From an uncultured Bacteroides sp. (lineage in GTDB: Bacteria > Bacteroidota > Bacteroidia > Bacteroidales > Bacteroidaceae): a stretch of 38,922 nt of DNA. A program made the position numbers and the translations under genes. The first letter of the stretch is position 1; each line of letters starts with the position of its first letter. The stretch is from the NCBI GenBank assembly GCA_958477465.1, contig CAUEFX010000041.1, positions 1 through 38,922 on the forward strand, read 5' to 3'. The notes below the pieces were generated by a model. That model saw nothing but the letters and a program-made list of their open reading frames with translations, searched no databases and was not told the DNA's origin. This document shows, in pieces, positions 24,478-32,290 of this stretch.

Positions 24478-26022
24478 ATGGGGACATTGCAGGGCCATCC
24501 GAAAGGCCTTTATCTGATTTTTGCTACAAGCACGGCAGAACGTTTCAGCTATTACGGAATGCGTGCCATCTTTATTCTTTTTTTGACTCAGGCTTTATTG
24601 TTCGACACCGAGTCAGCGGCATCCATTTATGGCAGTTATACCGGTTTGGTGTATCTCACCCCTTTGATTGGCGGATACATTGCCGATAAATATTGGGGAA
24701 TACGCCGTTCTGTCTTTTGGGGAGCCGTGATGATGGGAATCGGGCAGCTGATGATGTTCCTCAGCGCTTCCATGCTCGATAAAGTGGCACTGTCTCATTG
24801 GCTGATGTATGGCGGATTGACTTTTCTGATTTTAGGAAACGGCTCTTTTAAGCCTACCGTTTCATCGTTGGTGGGGCAGCTTTATAAGCCCGGAGACAAG
24901 CGGCTTGATGCCGGTTACACCATTTTTTATATGGGGGTGAATGTCGGTTCGTTTATCGCTCCGTTGGTTTGCGGGTATTTCGGGGATACGGGTAATCCCG
25001 AAGATTTCAAATGGGGTTTCCTGATAGCGGCATTTATGATTGTACTGACAATCCTGCTGTTTGAAACACAAAAGAATAAGTATCTGATTTCTCCTACGGG
25101 AGAACCTTTGGGGATCATTCCGGATGCAAAGAGGGAAAAGAAGACGGATGCGGAAGAGAAAGTAGTACATCCGCAATTGAGCAATAGCCGGAAAAAAAGG
25201 AATGCGGTAATTCTGATTGCATTGACATTGGTGTTGGGGACTCTTTTCTATACATGGTTCGGCGATGATTGGATCAGTATCGGCATATTTACGGCTTGTA
25301 TCGTGTTTCCGACTACCATTCTGCTGGATGGCTCTCTGACAAAAATAGAGCGTAGCCGTATCTTCGTCATTTATATTGTGGCATTTTTTGTCATCTTCTT
25401 CTGGGCGGCTTACGAGCAGGCCGGGGCTTCTCTGACTCTTTTTGCCGCCGATCAGACCAACCGGGATATTTTGGGGTGGGAGATGCCGGCCTCCTGGTTT
25501 CAATCTTTCAACCCATTCTTTGTCGTGGTACTTGCTTATATCATGCCCGGTGTATGGGGATTTCTGAACAAGCACCGTATGGAGCCTTCTTCGCCTACCA
25601 AACAGGCCATCGGGTTACTGCTTCTTTCCTTAGGTTACCTTTTCATCTGTTTTGGAGTAAAAGACGCCCAGCCGGGAGTGAAAGTGAGCATTATCTGGCT
25701 GACGGGGTTGTATTTCATACATACAATGGGAGAAATCGCTTTGTCGCCCATCGGGCTGTCAATGGTGAATAAGCTGACTCCGGCCCGTTTCGCCTCGTTG
25801 ATGATGGGTATCTGGTATCTTTCTACGGCTACGGCCAATAAGTTTGCCGGTATGCTCGCGGGTCTCTATCCCGAGGCCGGAAAGGTGAAAAGTCTCTTGG
25901 GGTATCAGATTGCCGACATGTATGATTTCTTTATGGTGTTTGTCGTAATGTCGGGAGTTGCTTCTCTGATTCTGTTCCTTCTATCAAAGAAATTGCAGAA
26001 GATGATGCACGGAGTGGAATAA
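24478..26022 (+). CDS. Proton-dependent oligopeptide transporter (POT/PTR family)
   Basis: The 514-residue product has about fourteen hydrophobic segments and the family hallmark ExERFSYYGMRA (AERFSYYGMRAIFILFL, residues 20-36) that couples proton and peptide movement. It also has YIADKYWGIRRSVFWGAVMM after the second helix and the PTR signature region NVGSFIAPLVCGYFGD near 155. A longer central loop (about 205-245) is charged. It would import di- or tripeptides with protons across the inner membrane. It has its own promoter. The hpt gene follows 40 bases later with a separate -7 box. Confidence 0.94.
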   Translation: MGTLQGHPKGLYLIFATSTAERFSYYGMRAIFILFLTQALLFDTESAASIYGSYTGLVYLTPLIGGYIADKYWGIRRSVFWGAVMMGIGQLMMFLSASMLDKVALSHWLMYGGLTFLILGNGSFKPTVSSLVGQLYKPGDKRLDAGYTIFYMGVNVGSFIAPLVCGYFGDTGNPEDFKWGFLIAAFMIVLTILLFETQKNKYLISPTGEPLGIIPDAKREKKTDAEEKVVHPQLSNSRKKRNAVILIALTLVLGTLFYTWFGDDWISIGIFTACIVFPTTILLDGSLTKIERSRIFVIYIVAFFVIFFWAAYEQAGASLTLFAADQTNRDILGWEMPASWFQSFNPFFVVVLAYIMPGVWGFLNKHRMEPSSPTKQAIGLLLLSLGYLFICFGVKDAQPGVKVSIIWLTGLYFIHTMGEIALSPIGLSMVNKLTPARFASLMMGIWYLSTATANKFAGMLAGLYPEAGKVKSLLGYQIADMYDFFMVFVVMSGVASLILFLLSKKLQKMMHGVE

Positions 26023-26028
26023 AAATCG

Positions 26029-26036
26029 TATTTTTG
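26029..26036 (+). promoter_or_regulatory. Candidate -7 box for hpt
   Basis: TATTTTTG fits TAnnTTTG and lies 26 bases before the hpt ATG. Confidence 0.45.
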
Positions 26037-26062
26037 CACCCAACTTTTTTAAACTATCGGTT

Positions 26063-26602
26063 ATGAATACCATTCAGATAAAAGACAAACTATTTACTGT
26101 TTCTATCAAAGAACAGGACATTCAAAAAGAAGTGATTCGCGTAGCGAATGAAATTAACCGCGATTTGGCAGGTAAAAATCCTCTGTTCCTCAGCGTGCTG
26201 AACGGATCATTCATGTTCACAGCCGATTTGATAAAACACATTACAATCCCTTGTGAGATTTCATTTGTAAAGTTGGCTTCTTATCAGGGAGTATCGTCTA
26301 CCGGAGTGATAAAGGAGGTGATCGGCATCAATGAGGATATTGCCGGACGCACAATCGTGATTGTAGAGGATATTGTGGATACGGGACTGACCATGCAGCG
26401 TTTGCTCGATACCTTGGGTACGCGCGGTCCGAAAGAGATCCACATTGCTTCATTGCTGGTGAAACCGGAGAAACTCAAAGTCGATTTGAATATTGAATAT
26501 GTGGCCATGGAGATTCCCAATGATTTCATTGTGGGATACGGGCTCGACTATGATGGATTCGGACGTAACTATCCTGATATTTATACGGTGGTAGAACAGT
26601 AA
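26063..26602 (+). CDS. hpt: Hypoxanthine (guanine) phosphoribosyltransferase
   Basis: The enzyme salvages hypoxanthine and guanine by transfer of phosphoribose from PRPP. The 179 residues are the normal length for the family. The PRPP-binding motif is IVIVEDIVDTGLTM (about residues 95-108), preceded by SVLNGSFMFTADL and followed by KVDLNIEYVAMEIPNDFIVG, which holds the purine-contact segment and the flexible C-terminal part GYGLDYDGFGRNYPDI. Its neighbour adk is also in purine nucleotide metabolism, so the pair forms a small functional group. Confidence 0.95.
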   Translation: MNTIQIKDKLFTVSIKEQDIQKEVIRVANEINRDLAGKNPLFLSVLNGSFMFTADLIKHITIPCEISFVKLASYQGVSSTGVIKEVIGINEDIAGRTIVIVEDIVDTGLTMQRLLDTLGTRGPKEIHIASLLVKPEKLKVDLNIEYVAMEIPNDFIVGYGLDYDGFGRNYPDIYTVVEQ

Positions 26603-26686
26603 TCAAGTACTCTCAGCGCAGCCTCGGAGTTCTCGGACTGTCAAAAGCAGCTGGGCATTCGGAGGAGGGTAAAACTGTCGGTTGAG

Positions 26687-26730
26687 AATAGATTAATAGT
26701 GATAATAGATTGTAAATAGGTAATAGATTA
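26687..26730 (+). repeat. Three copies of TAATAGATT upstream of adk
   Basis: AATAGATTA, ATAATAGATT and TAATAGATTA occur at 26687, 26703 and 26721 in an AT-rich leader of the adk gene. The spacing is 16 and 18 bases. The stretch is short and may be chance in an AT-rich region, or binding sites for a regulator. Confidence 0.4.
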
Positions 26731-26755
26731 AAATCGTAAAATTGTTAATAACAAA

Positions 26756-27325
26756 ATGTTGAACATTGTAATTTTCGGTGCTCCCGGTTCAGGAAAGGGA
26801 ACACAAAGCGAACGTATCGTAGAAAAGTATGGTATCAATCATATCTCTACCGGAGATGTATTGCGTGCAGAGATTAAAAATGGCACGGAACTGGGTAAAA
26901 CAGCTAAAGGGTATATCGATCAGGGACAACTGATTCCCGATGAACTGATGGTGGATATACTGGCAAGTGTGTTCGATAGCTTCAAAGATAGCAAAGGTGT
27001 GATTTTTGATGGCTTCCCAAGAACCATTCCGCAGGCAGAAGCGTTGAAAGTAATGCTAAAAGAGCGCGGACAGGATATTTCTGTCATGATCGATTTGGAT
27101 GTGCCCGAGGACGAACTGATGACCCGTCTGATCAAACGTGGTAAGGATTCCGGACGTGCCGACGATAATGAAGAGACAATCAAGAAACGTCTTGTGGTAT
27201 ATAATACGCAGACCGCTCCACTGAAAGAGTTCTATAAAGGTGAGGGTAAGTACCGTCATATCAACGGACTCGGCTCTATGGATGTTATCTTTGAGGATAT
27301 CTGCAAAGAGGTGAATGCATTATAA
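26756..27325 (+). CDS. adk: Adenylate kinase (short form)
   Basis: Adenylate kinase interconverts ATP + AMP and 2 ADP. The 189-residue product has the P-loop GAPGSGKGTQ (8-17), the AMP-binding STGDVLRAEI and DGFPRT motifs, and arginine-bearing LIKRGKDSGRADDNEETIKK in place of the long LID. The LID domain is short and has no zinc cysteines, which is the normal short form in Bacteroidetes. The gene lies 153 bases after hpt and 27 bases before obg. Confidence 0.97.
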   Translation: MLNIVIFGAPGSGKGTQSERIVEKYGINHISTGDVLRAEIKNGTELGKTAKGYIDQGQLIPDELMVDILASVFDSFKDSKGVIFDGFPRTIPQAEALKVMLKERGQDISVMIDLDVPEDELMTRLIKRGKDSGRADDNEETIKKRLVVYNTQTAPLKEFYKGEGKYRHINGLGSMDVIFEDICKEVNAL

Positions 27326-27352
27326 CTACTAATTTCTAACTGTTAAAAGAGT

Positions 27353-28513
27353 ATGGCTGAATCGAATTTTGTTGACTACGTAAAGATATACTGCCGTTCG
27401 GGTAAGGGCGGGAGAGGCTCTACGCACATGAGGCGCGAGAAATATGTACCTAACGGTGGCCCCGACGGGGGGGATGGCGGAAGAGGAGGCCATATTATTC
27501 TGCGCGGAAACCGCAACTATTGGACATTGCTCCATCTGAAATATGACCGTCATGCGTTGGCAGGTCATGGAGAGTCGGGGAGTAAAAACCGGAGTTTCGG
27601 TAAGGACGGAGCAGATAAAGTGATTGAAGTGCCCTGCGGGACGGTGGTGTACAATGCCGAAACGGGAGAGTACATCTGCGATGTAACCGAGCACGGACAA
27701 GAGGTCATTCTGCTGAAGGGCGGTCGTGGCGGACAGGGTAACTGGCATTTCAAGACTGCTACCCGGCAGGCTCCGCGTTTCGCACAGCCCGGCGAACCGA
27801 TGCAGGAGATGACGGTAATCATGGAGTTGAAACTTTTGGCGGACGTCGGTCTGGTGGGCTTTCCGAATGCGGGCAAGTCTACACTGTTATCGGCTGTTTC
27901 TGCTGCCAAACCGAAGATTGCCGATTATCCTTTTACTACATTGGAACCGAATCTGGGTATTGTCTCCTATCGCGATGGAAAATCATTCGTGATGGCCGAC
28001 ATTCCCGGTATCATTGAAGGAGCCAGTGAAGGCAAAGGGCTCGGATTGCGCTTCCTTCGCCATATTGAACGCAATTCTCTGCTGTTGTTCATGGTACCGG
28101 CAGACAGTGATGATATCCGCAAGGAGTATGAGATTTTGCTGAATGAATTGCGGACTTTTAATCCGGAAATGCTTGATAAGCAGCGGGTGCTTGCTATTAC
28201 CAAAAGCGATATGCTCGATCAGGAGCTGATGGATGAGATAGAACCTACGCTGCCGGATAATATTCCGCATGTGTTCATCTCCTCGGTCTCCGGCCTCGGT
28301 ATTTCTGTTCTGAAGGACATTCTGTGGGAAGAGTTGAACAAGGAGAGCAATAAGATAGAGGCCATCGTACATCGTTCGAAAGATGTAAGTAAATTGCAGG
28401 ACGAACTCAAAGACATGGGAGAGGATGAAGACCTTGAGTATGAATATGAGGACGAGGAGGATGACGATGACTTGGAATACGAGTACGAAGAAGAAGACTG
28501 GGAAGAGAAATGA
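27353..28513 (+). CDS. obg: Ribosome-assembly GTPase Obg (CgtA)
   Basis: Obg is an essential GTPase that acts in late 50S subunit assembly and in stress signalling. The 386-residue product shows the glycine-rich Obg fold (residues 1-158, with GGPDGGDGGRGG and LKGGRGGQGNWHF), followed by the GTPase domain with G1 GFPNAGKST (about 166-174), G3 DIPG and G4 TKSD. The last 30 residues form an acidic tail of Glu, Asp and Tyr (LEYEYEDEEDDDDLEYEY). It lacks the longer C-terminal OCT domain of some Gram-positive relatives. It overlaps the next gene by four bases (ATGA). Confidence 0.97.
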   Translation: MAESNFVDYVKIYCRSGKGGRGSTHMRREKYVPNGGPDGGDGGRGGHIILRGNRNYWTLLHLKYDRHALAGHGESGSKNRSFGKDGADKVIEVPCGTVVYNAETGEYICDVTEHGQEVILLKGGRGGQGNWHFKTATRQAPRFAQPGEPMQEMTVIMELKLLADVGLVGFPNAGKSTLLSAVSAAKPKIADYPFTTLEPNLGIVSYRDGKSFVMADIPGIIEGASEGKGLGLRFLRHIERNSLLLFMVPADSDDIRKEYEILLNELRTFNPEMLDKQRVLAITKSDMLDQELMDEIEPTLPDNIPHVFISSVSGLGISVLKDILWEELNKESNKIEAIVHRSKDVSKLQDELKDMGEDEDLEYEYEDEEDDDDLEYEYEEEDWEEK

Positions 28514-29322
28514 TTCCGCTTACAGAAGATAGAAAAGTGTTGGGATACGAGTCGCTTGGTTCGTATTCCAACATTTCTCATTTTGTGACGACCCGTAGAG
28601 GCGGTTGCAGCAAGGATGCGTATGCCACATTTAATTGTTCGCCTTTCTCCGGCGATGAAATGGAAAACGTATGCCGGAATCAGGAGCTGTTGTTTGAGGC
28701 GACCTCCGTGAAACCTTCGGAACTGATTATTCCGCATCAGACGCATGGAGTGAGAAACTTGGTGATAGACCGGACTTTCCTTTCACTTCCGGAAGAAGAA
28801 AGATGCGGACGGTTGGAGGGGATTGATGCGTTGATGACTGATGTTCCCGGTTACTGTATCTGTATTTCCACAGCCGATTGCATTCCTATATTGTTGTACG
28901 ATAAGCGGCATCAGGCCATTGCCGCAGTGCATGCCGGATGGCGGGGTACGGTGAATTTTATAGTCGGTCATACCTTGGAACGCATGCGGTCGGTTTATGG
29001 CACGTCAGGAGAAGAGGTGGTGGCTTGTATCGGTCCCGGCATCTCGCTGGAGTCTTTCGAGGTGGGCTATGAGGTTTATGAAGCTTTCCGCCTGAATAGT
29101 TTCGATATGTCGCGGATATCTTGCCGGAATGCGGATACGGGAAAGTATCATATCGATTTGTGGGAGACAAACCGTCAGCAGTTGCTGGACTTCGGTGTCC
29201 CTTCTGCACAAATCGAGGTAGCCGGTATTTGTACTTATATTCATCATGAAGAGTTTTTTTCGGCTCGGCGGTTGGGAATTGCTTCCGGCCGTATTTTGTC
29301 GGGAATAAAAATAATTCATTAA
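28510..29322 (+). CDS. pgeF: YfiH/PgeF/LACC1-family protein (multicopper-oxidase-like; purine nucleoside phosphorylase activity)
   Basis: Members of this family were first called polyphenol oxidases and were later shown to have purine nucleoside phosphorylase, adenosine deaminase and related activities, and a role in editing peptidoglycan precursors. The 270-residue length is normal. The metal-binding His-Cys-His set is visible in IPHQTHGVRNL, STADCIPILL and VHAGWRGTVNFIVG, and CIGPGISLESFEVGYEV is characteristic. Its ATG overlaps the obg stop, so it is translationally coupled to obg. Purine activity would suit its place downstream of hpt and adk, but the exact substrate here is not known. 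Confidence 0.9.
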   Translation: MIPLTEDRKVLGYESLGSYSNISHFVTTRRGGCSKDAYATFNCSPFSGDEMENVCRNQELLFEATSVKPSELIIPHQTHGVRNLVIDRTFLSLPEEERCGRLEGIDALMTDVPGYCICISTADCIPILLYDKRHQAIAAVHAGWRGTVNFIVGHTLERMRSVYGTSGEEVVACIGPGISLESFEVGYEVYEAFRLNSFDMSRISCRNADTGKYHIDLWETNRQQLLDFGVPSAQIEVAGICTYIHHEEFFSARRLGIASGRILSGIKIIH

Positions 29323-29362
29323 TTGGCATATTGACTTATTGGCACATTATTAATTGGCACAT
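29318..29362 (+). repeat. Three short direct repeats before the B3/4 gene
   Basis: ATTAATTGGCATATT, CTTATTGGCACATT and ATTAATTGGCACATT follow one another with about 15-bp spacing, between the pgeF stop and the B3/4 start. It looks like slippage-type duplication. Confidence 0.6.
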
Positions 29363-29367
29363 TATTT

Positions 29368-30027
29368 ATGATTACGTTATCAAGTGAAATAAAAGCTGCA
29401 TGCCCCGGTTTTGCGGGAGTGGCTGTTTATGCAGAAGTGAAGAATACGGTTCACAGTGAAGGGTTATGGGAGGAAATCGATGCCTTTACCCGAGAGTTGA
29501 CTTCGAACACGAGCATGGGAGATATCAAGTTGCAACCTGCTATTGCTGCTACACGTGAGGCATATAAGAGATGTGGAAAAGATCCTGGACGTTATCGTCC
29601 TTCGGCCGAAGCTCTGCGCCGGCGTCTGATGCGGGGGATTCCGTTGTATCAGATTGATACGTTGGTTGACCTGATTAATCTGGTTTCACTTCGTACGGGG
29701 TATTCCATCGGTGGATTCGATGCCGATAAGATACAGGGCAAGACACTGGTACTCGGGATAGGCAAAGCCGGCGAACCGTTTGAAGGTATTGGCAGGGGAG
29801 TATTGAATATTGAAGGGCTCCCGGTGTATAGAGACGAGGCAGGAGGTATCGGTACGCCTACCAGTGATAATGAACGTACGAAGATGGGATTGGATACGAC
29901 TCATATTCTTGCCGTTGTCAATGGATACAGCGGGAAAGACGGTCTGCCAGAGGCTGCTGCTATGATACAGGATTTGCTGAGAAAATATGCCGGTTCCGAT
30001 GGCGGTGAGGTGTTTTTCTTTGAGTAA
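29368..30027 (+). CDS. B3/B4 tRNA-binding-domain protein (PheT editing-domain-like)
   Basis: The 219-residue product matches the stand-alone B3/4 domain found in phenylalanyl-tRNA synthetase beta chains. It shows GVAVYAEVKN near the N terminus, then AATREAYKRCGKDPGRYRPS and SAEALRRRLMRGIPLYQIDT (the tRNA-contact segment), and VVNGYSGKDGLPEAA near the C terminus. Stand-alone copies may clear mischarged tRNA in trans, although this is not well established. It is 45 bases after pgeF, with short repeats of TTAATTGGCAC in the gap, and is the last plus-strand gene before the accessory region. Confidence 0.86.
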   Translation: MITLSSEIKAACPGFAGVAVYAEVKNTVHSEGLWEEIDAFTRELTSNTSMGDIKLQPAIAATREAYKRCGKDPGRYRPSAEALRRRLMRGIPLYQIDTLVDLINLVSLRTGYSIGGFDADKIQGKTLVLGIGKAGEPFEGIGRGVLNIEGLPVYRDEAGGIGTPTSDNERTKMGLDTTHILAVVNGYSGKDGLPEAAAMIQDLLRKYAGSDGGEVFFFE

Positions 30028-30090
30028 ATGCATTGTGGTAACTTTGGGGTTGTCTTGTTTGAGAAATGATAGTATGTGGTAGTGGTGAAG

Positions 30091-30825
30091 TTATAACTTA
30101 TTCAGTACATATTCTTGAAACCAAGTAGGAATGTAGTCTATATTGTCACCAATCTTAATTTCATCATTTTCAATGGTTGCAAAAAGCTTAGGCTCGGAAT
30201 AACTATTGTCGAATATATAAGCTTTGTCTACAAGTTTGATAGCATCAAGTAGAAGTTCCATTGTCCTATATAATATCTTTCTTTTATTTTTTCCGGCGGA
30301 ACGTCATGGCCTCCTTGTAGGACTCGTTGTTGTACCCTGTTTAGATTTAAGGTCGGATCGCTTAATGAAACGAAATATAAGTAAACTTTATATTCCATTT
30401 CTTGTGCTTTACAAATGAAATCTAATTTAGAAGGATGGGACATGACTGTTTCAAATGTAAATTTATTGCAGTTACCTAATAGTTTATTTCGTACATAATC
30501 GGCAAGGAAGGAGGTGAAATAGTCATTTACCATATATTCTGAAGGTAATGTAAATCCCTCTTTGTTGAACATTATTAGTCGGGAAATATTTTTTCCGTCC
30601 GATGAATCGAATAACGATGAATTATGGTATGTGTCTTGAAAATCTTGTTCGGATGGTATAATATTTAGATTGGAAAAGTTAAAGCGATGTGTCTTATTCC
30701 AATTCTTTTTTATATTCATCGGCATTTATATACAAGCCAAGATGGACTCCTGCATCGGTTACTACTTTTATAATAGTAGATTTGCCGGAGCCATTAGGAC
30801 CGGCAAATATTCTTAACCTTTTCAT
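30091..30825 (-). pseudogene. Zeta-toxin-like (COG4185-type) P-loop ATPase gene, two frameshifts
   Basis: Three pieces in different frames together make one protein. From ATG 30825, frame one gives MKRLRIFAGPNGSGKSTIIK (P-loop) and INADEYKKELE, then a stop at 30694. The frame at 30228-30725 continues with FTFETVMSHPSKLDFICKAQ and RVQQRVLQGGHDVPPEKIKE, then loses the pattern at RYY. From about 30270 the first frame resumes with RTMELLLDAIKLVDKAYIFD and ends at 30091. The order P-loop, NADE, ETVMS, GGHDVP, FDNS is that of zeta-toxin or ABC-type ATPase proteins. The two shifts are near a run of six A (about 30706-30711) and near 30271-30276, and their net effect is zero. Unless these are sequencing errors the gene is inactive. 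Upstream lies a small gene, as in a toxin-antitoxin pair. Confidence 0.8.
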
Positions 30826-30826
30826 T

Positions 30827-31060
30827 TTATTTTTTTAAACTGAATTTTCGTTGGGTAATTTTAGTCTTAGCTTGCCTGACGGTCGCTATCTTTTTTCTGG
30901 TTCCACTTGAATCTACCAAAAGGATACTGTTTCCACGAAGGACAGAAACACAATGTCCTTCAGCAATAGAGGTATCATAAGCTCTTCTGCCATATTTAGA
31001 TAAAGCTGTTTGTATCAGAACTTCCTCATCTGTCTCTTTTCCAATCTTTTTATTATTCAT
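30827..31060 (-). CDS. Small protein paired with the zeta-toxin-like gene (antitoxin candidate)
   Basis: The 77-residue product is basic and soluble, starts MNNKKIGKETDEEVLIQTAL and ends in a Lys/Arg-rich tail (KTKITQRKFSLKK). It ends one base before the ATG of the zeta-toxin-like gene, so the two form one operon. The central GHCVSVLRGNSILLVDSSGT looks like a small beta structure. Small proteins of this size often precede this kind of ATPase gene in Bacteroides, and an antitoxin or accessory role is suspected from that position alone. Unlike its partner the frame is intact. A well-spaced promoter lies upstream (31095-31126). Confidence 0.65.
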   Translation of the reverse strand: MNNKKIGKETDEEVLIQTALSKYGRRAYDTSIAEGHCVSVLRGNSILLVDSSGTRKKIATVRQAKTKITQRKFSLKK

Positions 31061-31094
31061 GCTATTTGTTCTTTTGTGGATTTGAGAGGTTTTC

Positions 31095-31126
31095 CAAATA
31101 TAAGCTTTTTAGTCTGTATTGACAAT
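31095..31126 (-). promoter_or_regulatory. Bacteroides-type promoter of the zeta-like pair
   Basis: On the minus strand TATATTTG (31095-31102) is an exact -7 box, and ATTG (31123-31126) serves as the -33 box at a spacing of 20 bases. This is the better of the minus-strand promoter matches in the window. Confidence 0.6.
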
Positions 31127-31163
31127 TGTTTTATCCTATTTTACAGAAAACTATTCATCTTTA

Positions 31164-32288
31164 CTATTCTTCTGCAAATTGAATACATACCGGCTTGTCT
31201 ATTTTTATTTCTTCTCCCGTCTTTTTCAGCAAACCGCTTACGATGTCCCGTTCGAATACCTGTATGACATTACTATCCCGGCAAGCCACCAATAGGTATT
31301 TCCCATTCGGAGTGATATTGAAATTGCGCGGATGACTTCCCGTGAGTTGATAGCCGACTTTTGCTAATGTCCCTTTCTCCGGGTTGACTTCAAAAATGGC
31401 GATGCCGTCTTCCTTAAGCCGGTTGCTGGCATATAGATATTTACCGTCCGGACTCAAGTGAATGTCTGCACTTCCCCGGGCTTGAATGGTATCGGCTGTG
31501 ATGGTTTGGATTTCATTCAATCTTCCATCGGAATATGCAAAAACAATTACCTTACCCGATAATTCATTGATGAGATAGGCGTATTTCCCGTTTTTGCTGA
31601 ATATCAGATGTCTGGGACCCGAACCGGACTGTATGTTGACTGTTTCGGATAGGGGGCGGGGAAGTTCCTCTTTGGGGTGTACCGCATATCGTAAGATACG
31701 GTCTGCGCTGAAATCCGTAGCAAAGATGTAGTTGCTGTCCGGTGAGAAGATGGCGCAATGAATATGGGGGGTACCTTGCCGGTCGGCATCCGGTCCCGAT
31801 GCGGAACCTTGAAACAAAGTGTCGGAAGGATCGAGAGAGCCGTCATACCGGATAGGAAAAACGGACATGGTGCCGCCGCTATAATTGGCGGTCAGCACTT
31901 TTCGGCCATCTGTAGATACGTAGCAGGGATCCTCGCTTTTGGTTCTTTGACTGTTCAGCAACCGGAGCGTCCCGTCTTTCTTATTGAAGGAAAATGCATA
32001 GACAGCTGCCGTACTATCGTTCTGTTCGCTGACGGCATAAACGAAACGGTTGTCTGCCGACAAGGTAAGATAGGACGGATTGGGTACTTCCGTTTCACTG
32101 AGTGGAGCGACAACCCCAGTTGCCTGGTTGAAGCGGAAGGTATAGATTCCCTTGCTGTCGCCCGAGGTATAAGTCCCCACAAGCATCGTCAATTCATTTT
32201 CCGCCCGTTGCTGTGATGCATTCCGGGTAGTGCAGGCTGATGACAGCATACTGGCGGCACACAATCCCATAATCAATTTGCTGAACAT
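31164..32288 (-). CDS. Lipoprotein seven-bladed beta-propeller lactonase (Pgl type)
   Basis: The 374-residue product has a lipoprotein signal with lipobox SSAC (Cys19) and the propeller repeat pattern of the 6-phosphogluconolactonase (lactonase) family: TMLVGTYTSGDSKGIYTFRF, NPSYLTLSADNRFVYAVSEQ, GSGPRHLIFSKNGKYAYLIN, DIHLSPDGKYLYASNRLKED and HPRNFNITPNGKYLLVACRD. Family members open sugar lactones. Because this one is exported and lipid-anchored, a cytoplasmic pentose-phosphate role is unlikely; an extracytoplasmic sugar lactone or another ligand is more plausible. The gene starts two bases after the GH3 stop, so the two are co-expressed. Confidence 0.9.
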   Translation of the reverse strand: MFSKLIMGLCAASMLSSACTTRNASQQRAENELTMLVGTYTSGDSKGIYTFRFNQATGVVAPLSETEVPNPSYLTLSADNRFVYAVSEQNDSTAAVYAFSFNKKDGTLRLLNSQRTKSEDPCYVSTDGRKVLTANYSGGTMSVFPIRYDGSLDPSDTLFQGSASGPDADRQGTPHIHCAIFSPDSNYIFATDFSADRILRYAVHPKEELPRPLSETVNIQSGSGPRHLIFSKNGKYAYLINELSGKVIVFAYSDGRLNEIQTITADTIQARGSADIHLSPDGKYLYASNRLKEDGIAIFEVNPEKGTLAKVGYQLTGSHPRNFNITPNGKYLLVACRDSNVIQVFERDIVSGLLKKTGEEIKIDKPVCIQFAEE

Positions 32289-32290
32289 AA

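Noticed and set aside
29347..29371. Sigma-54 type promoter (TTGGCAC-N5-TTAT) before the B3/4 gene
   Set aside because: The -12 element is poor (TTAT for TTGC), it would overlap the ATG of the gene, and the TTGGCAC is part of a short direct repeat.
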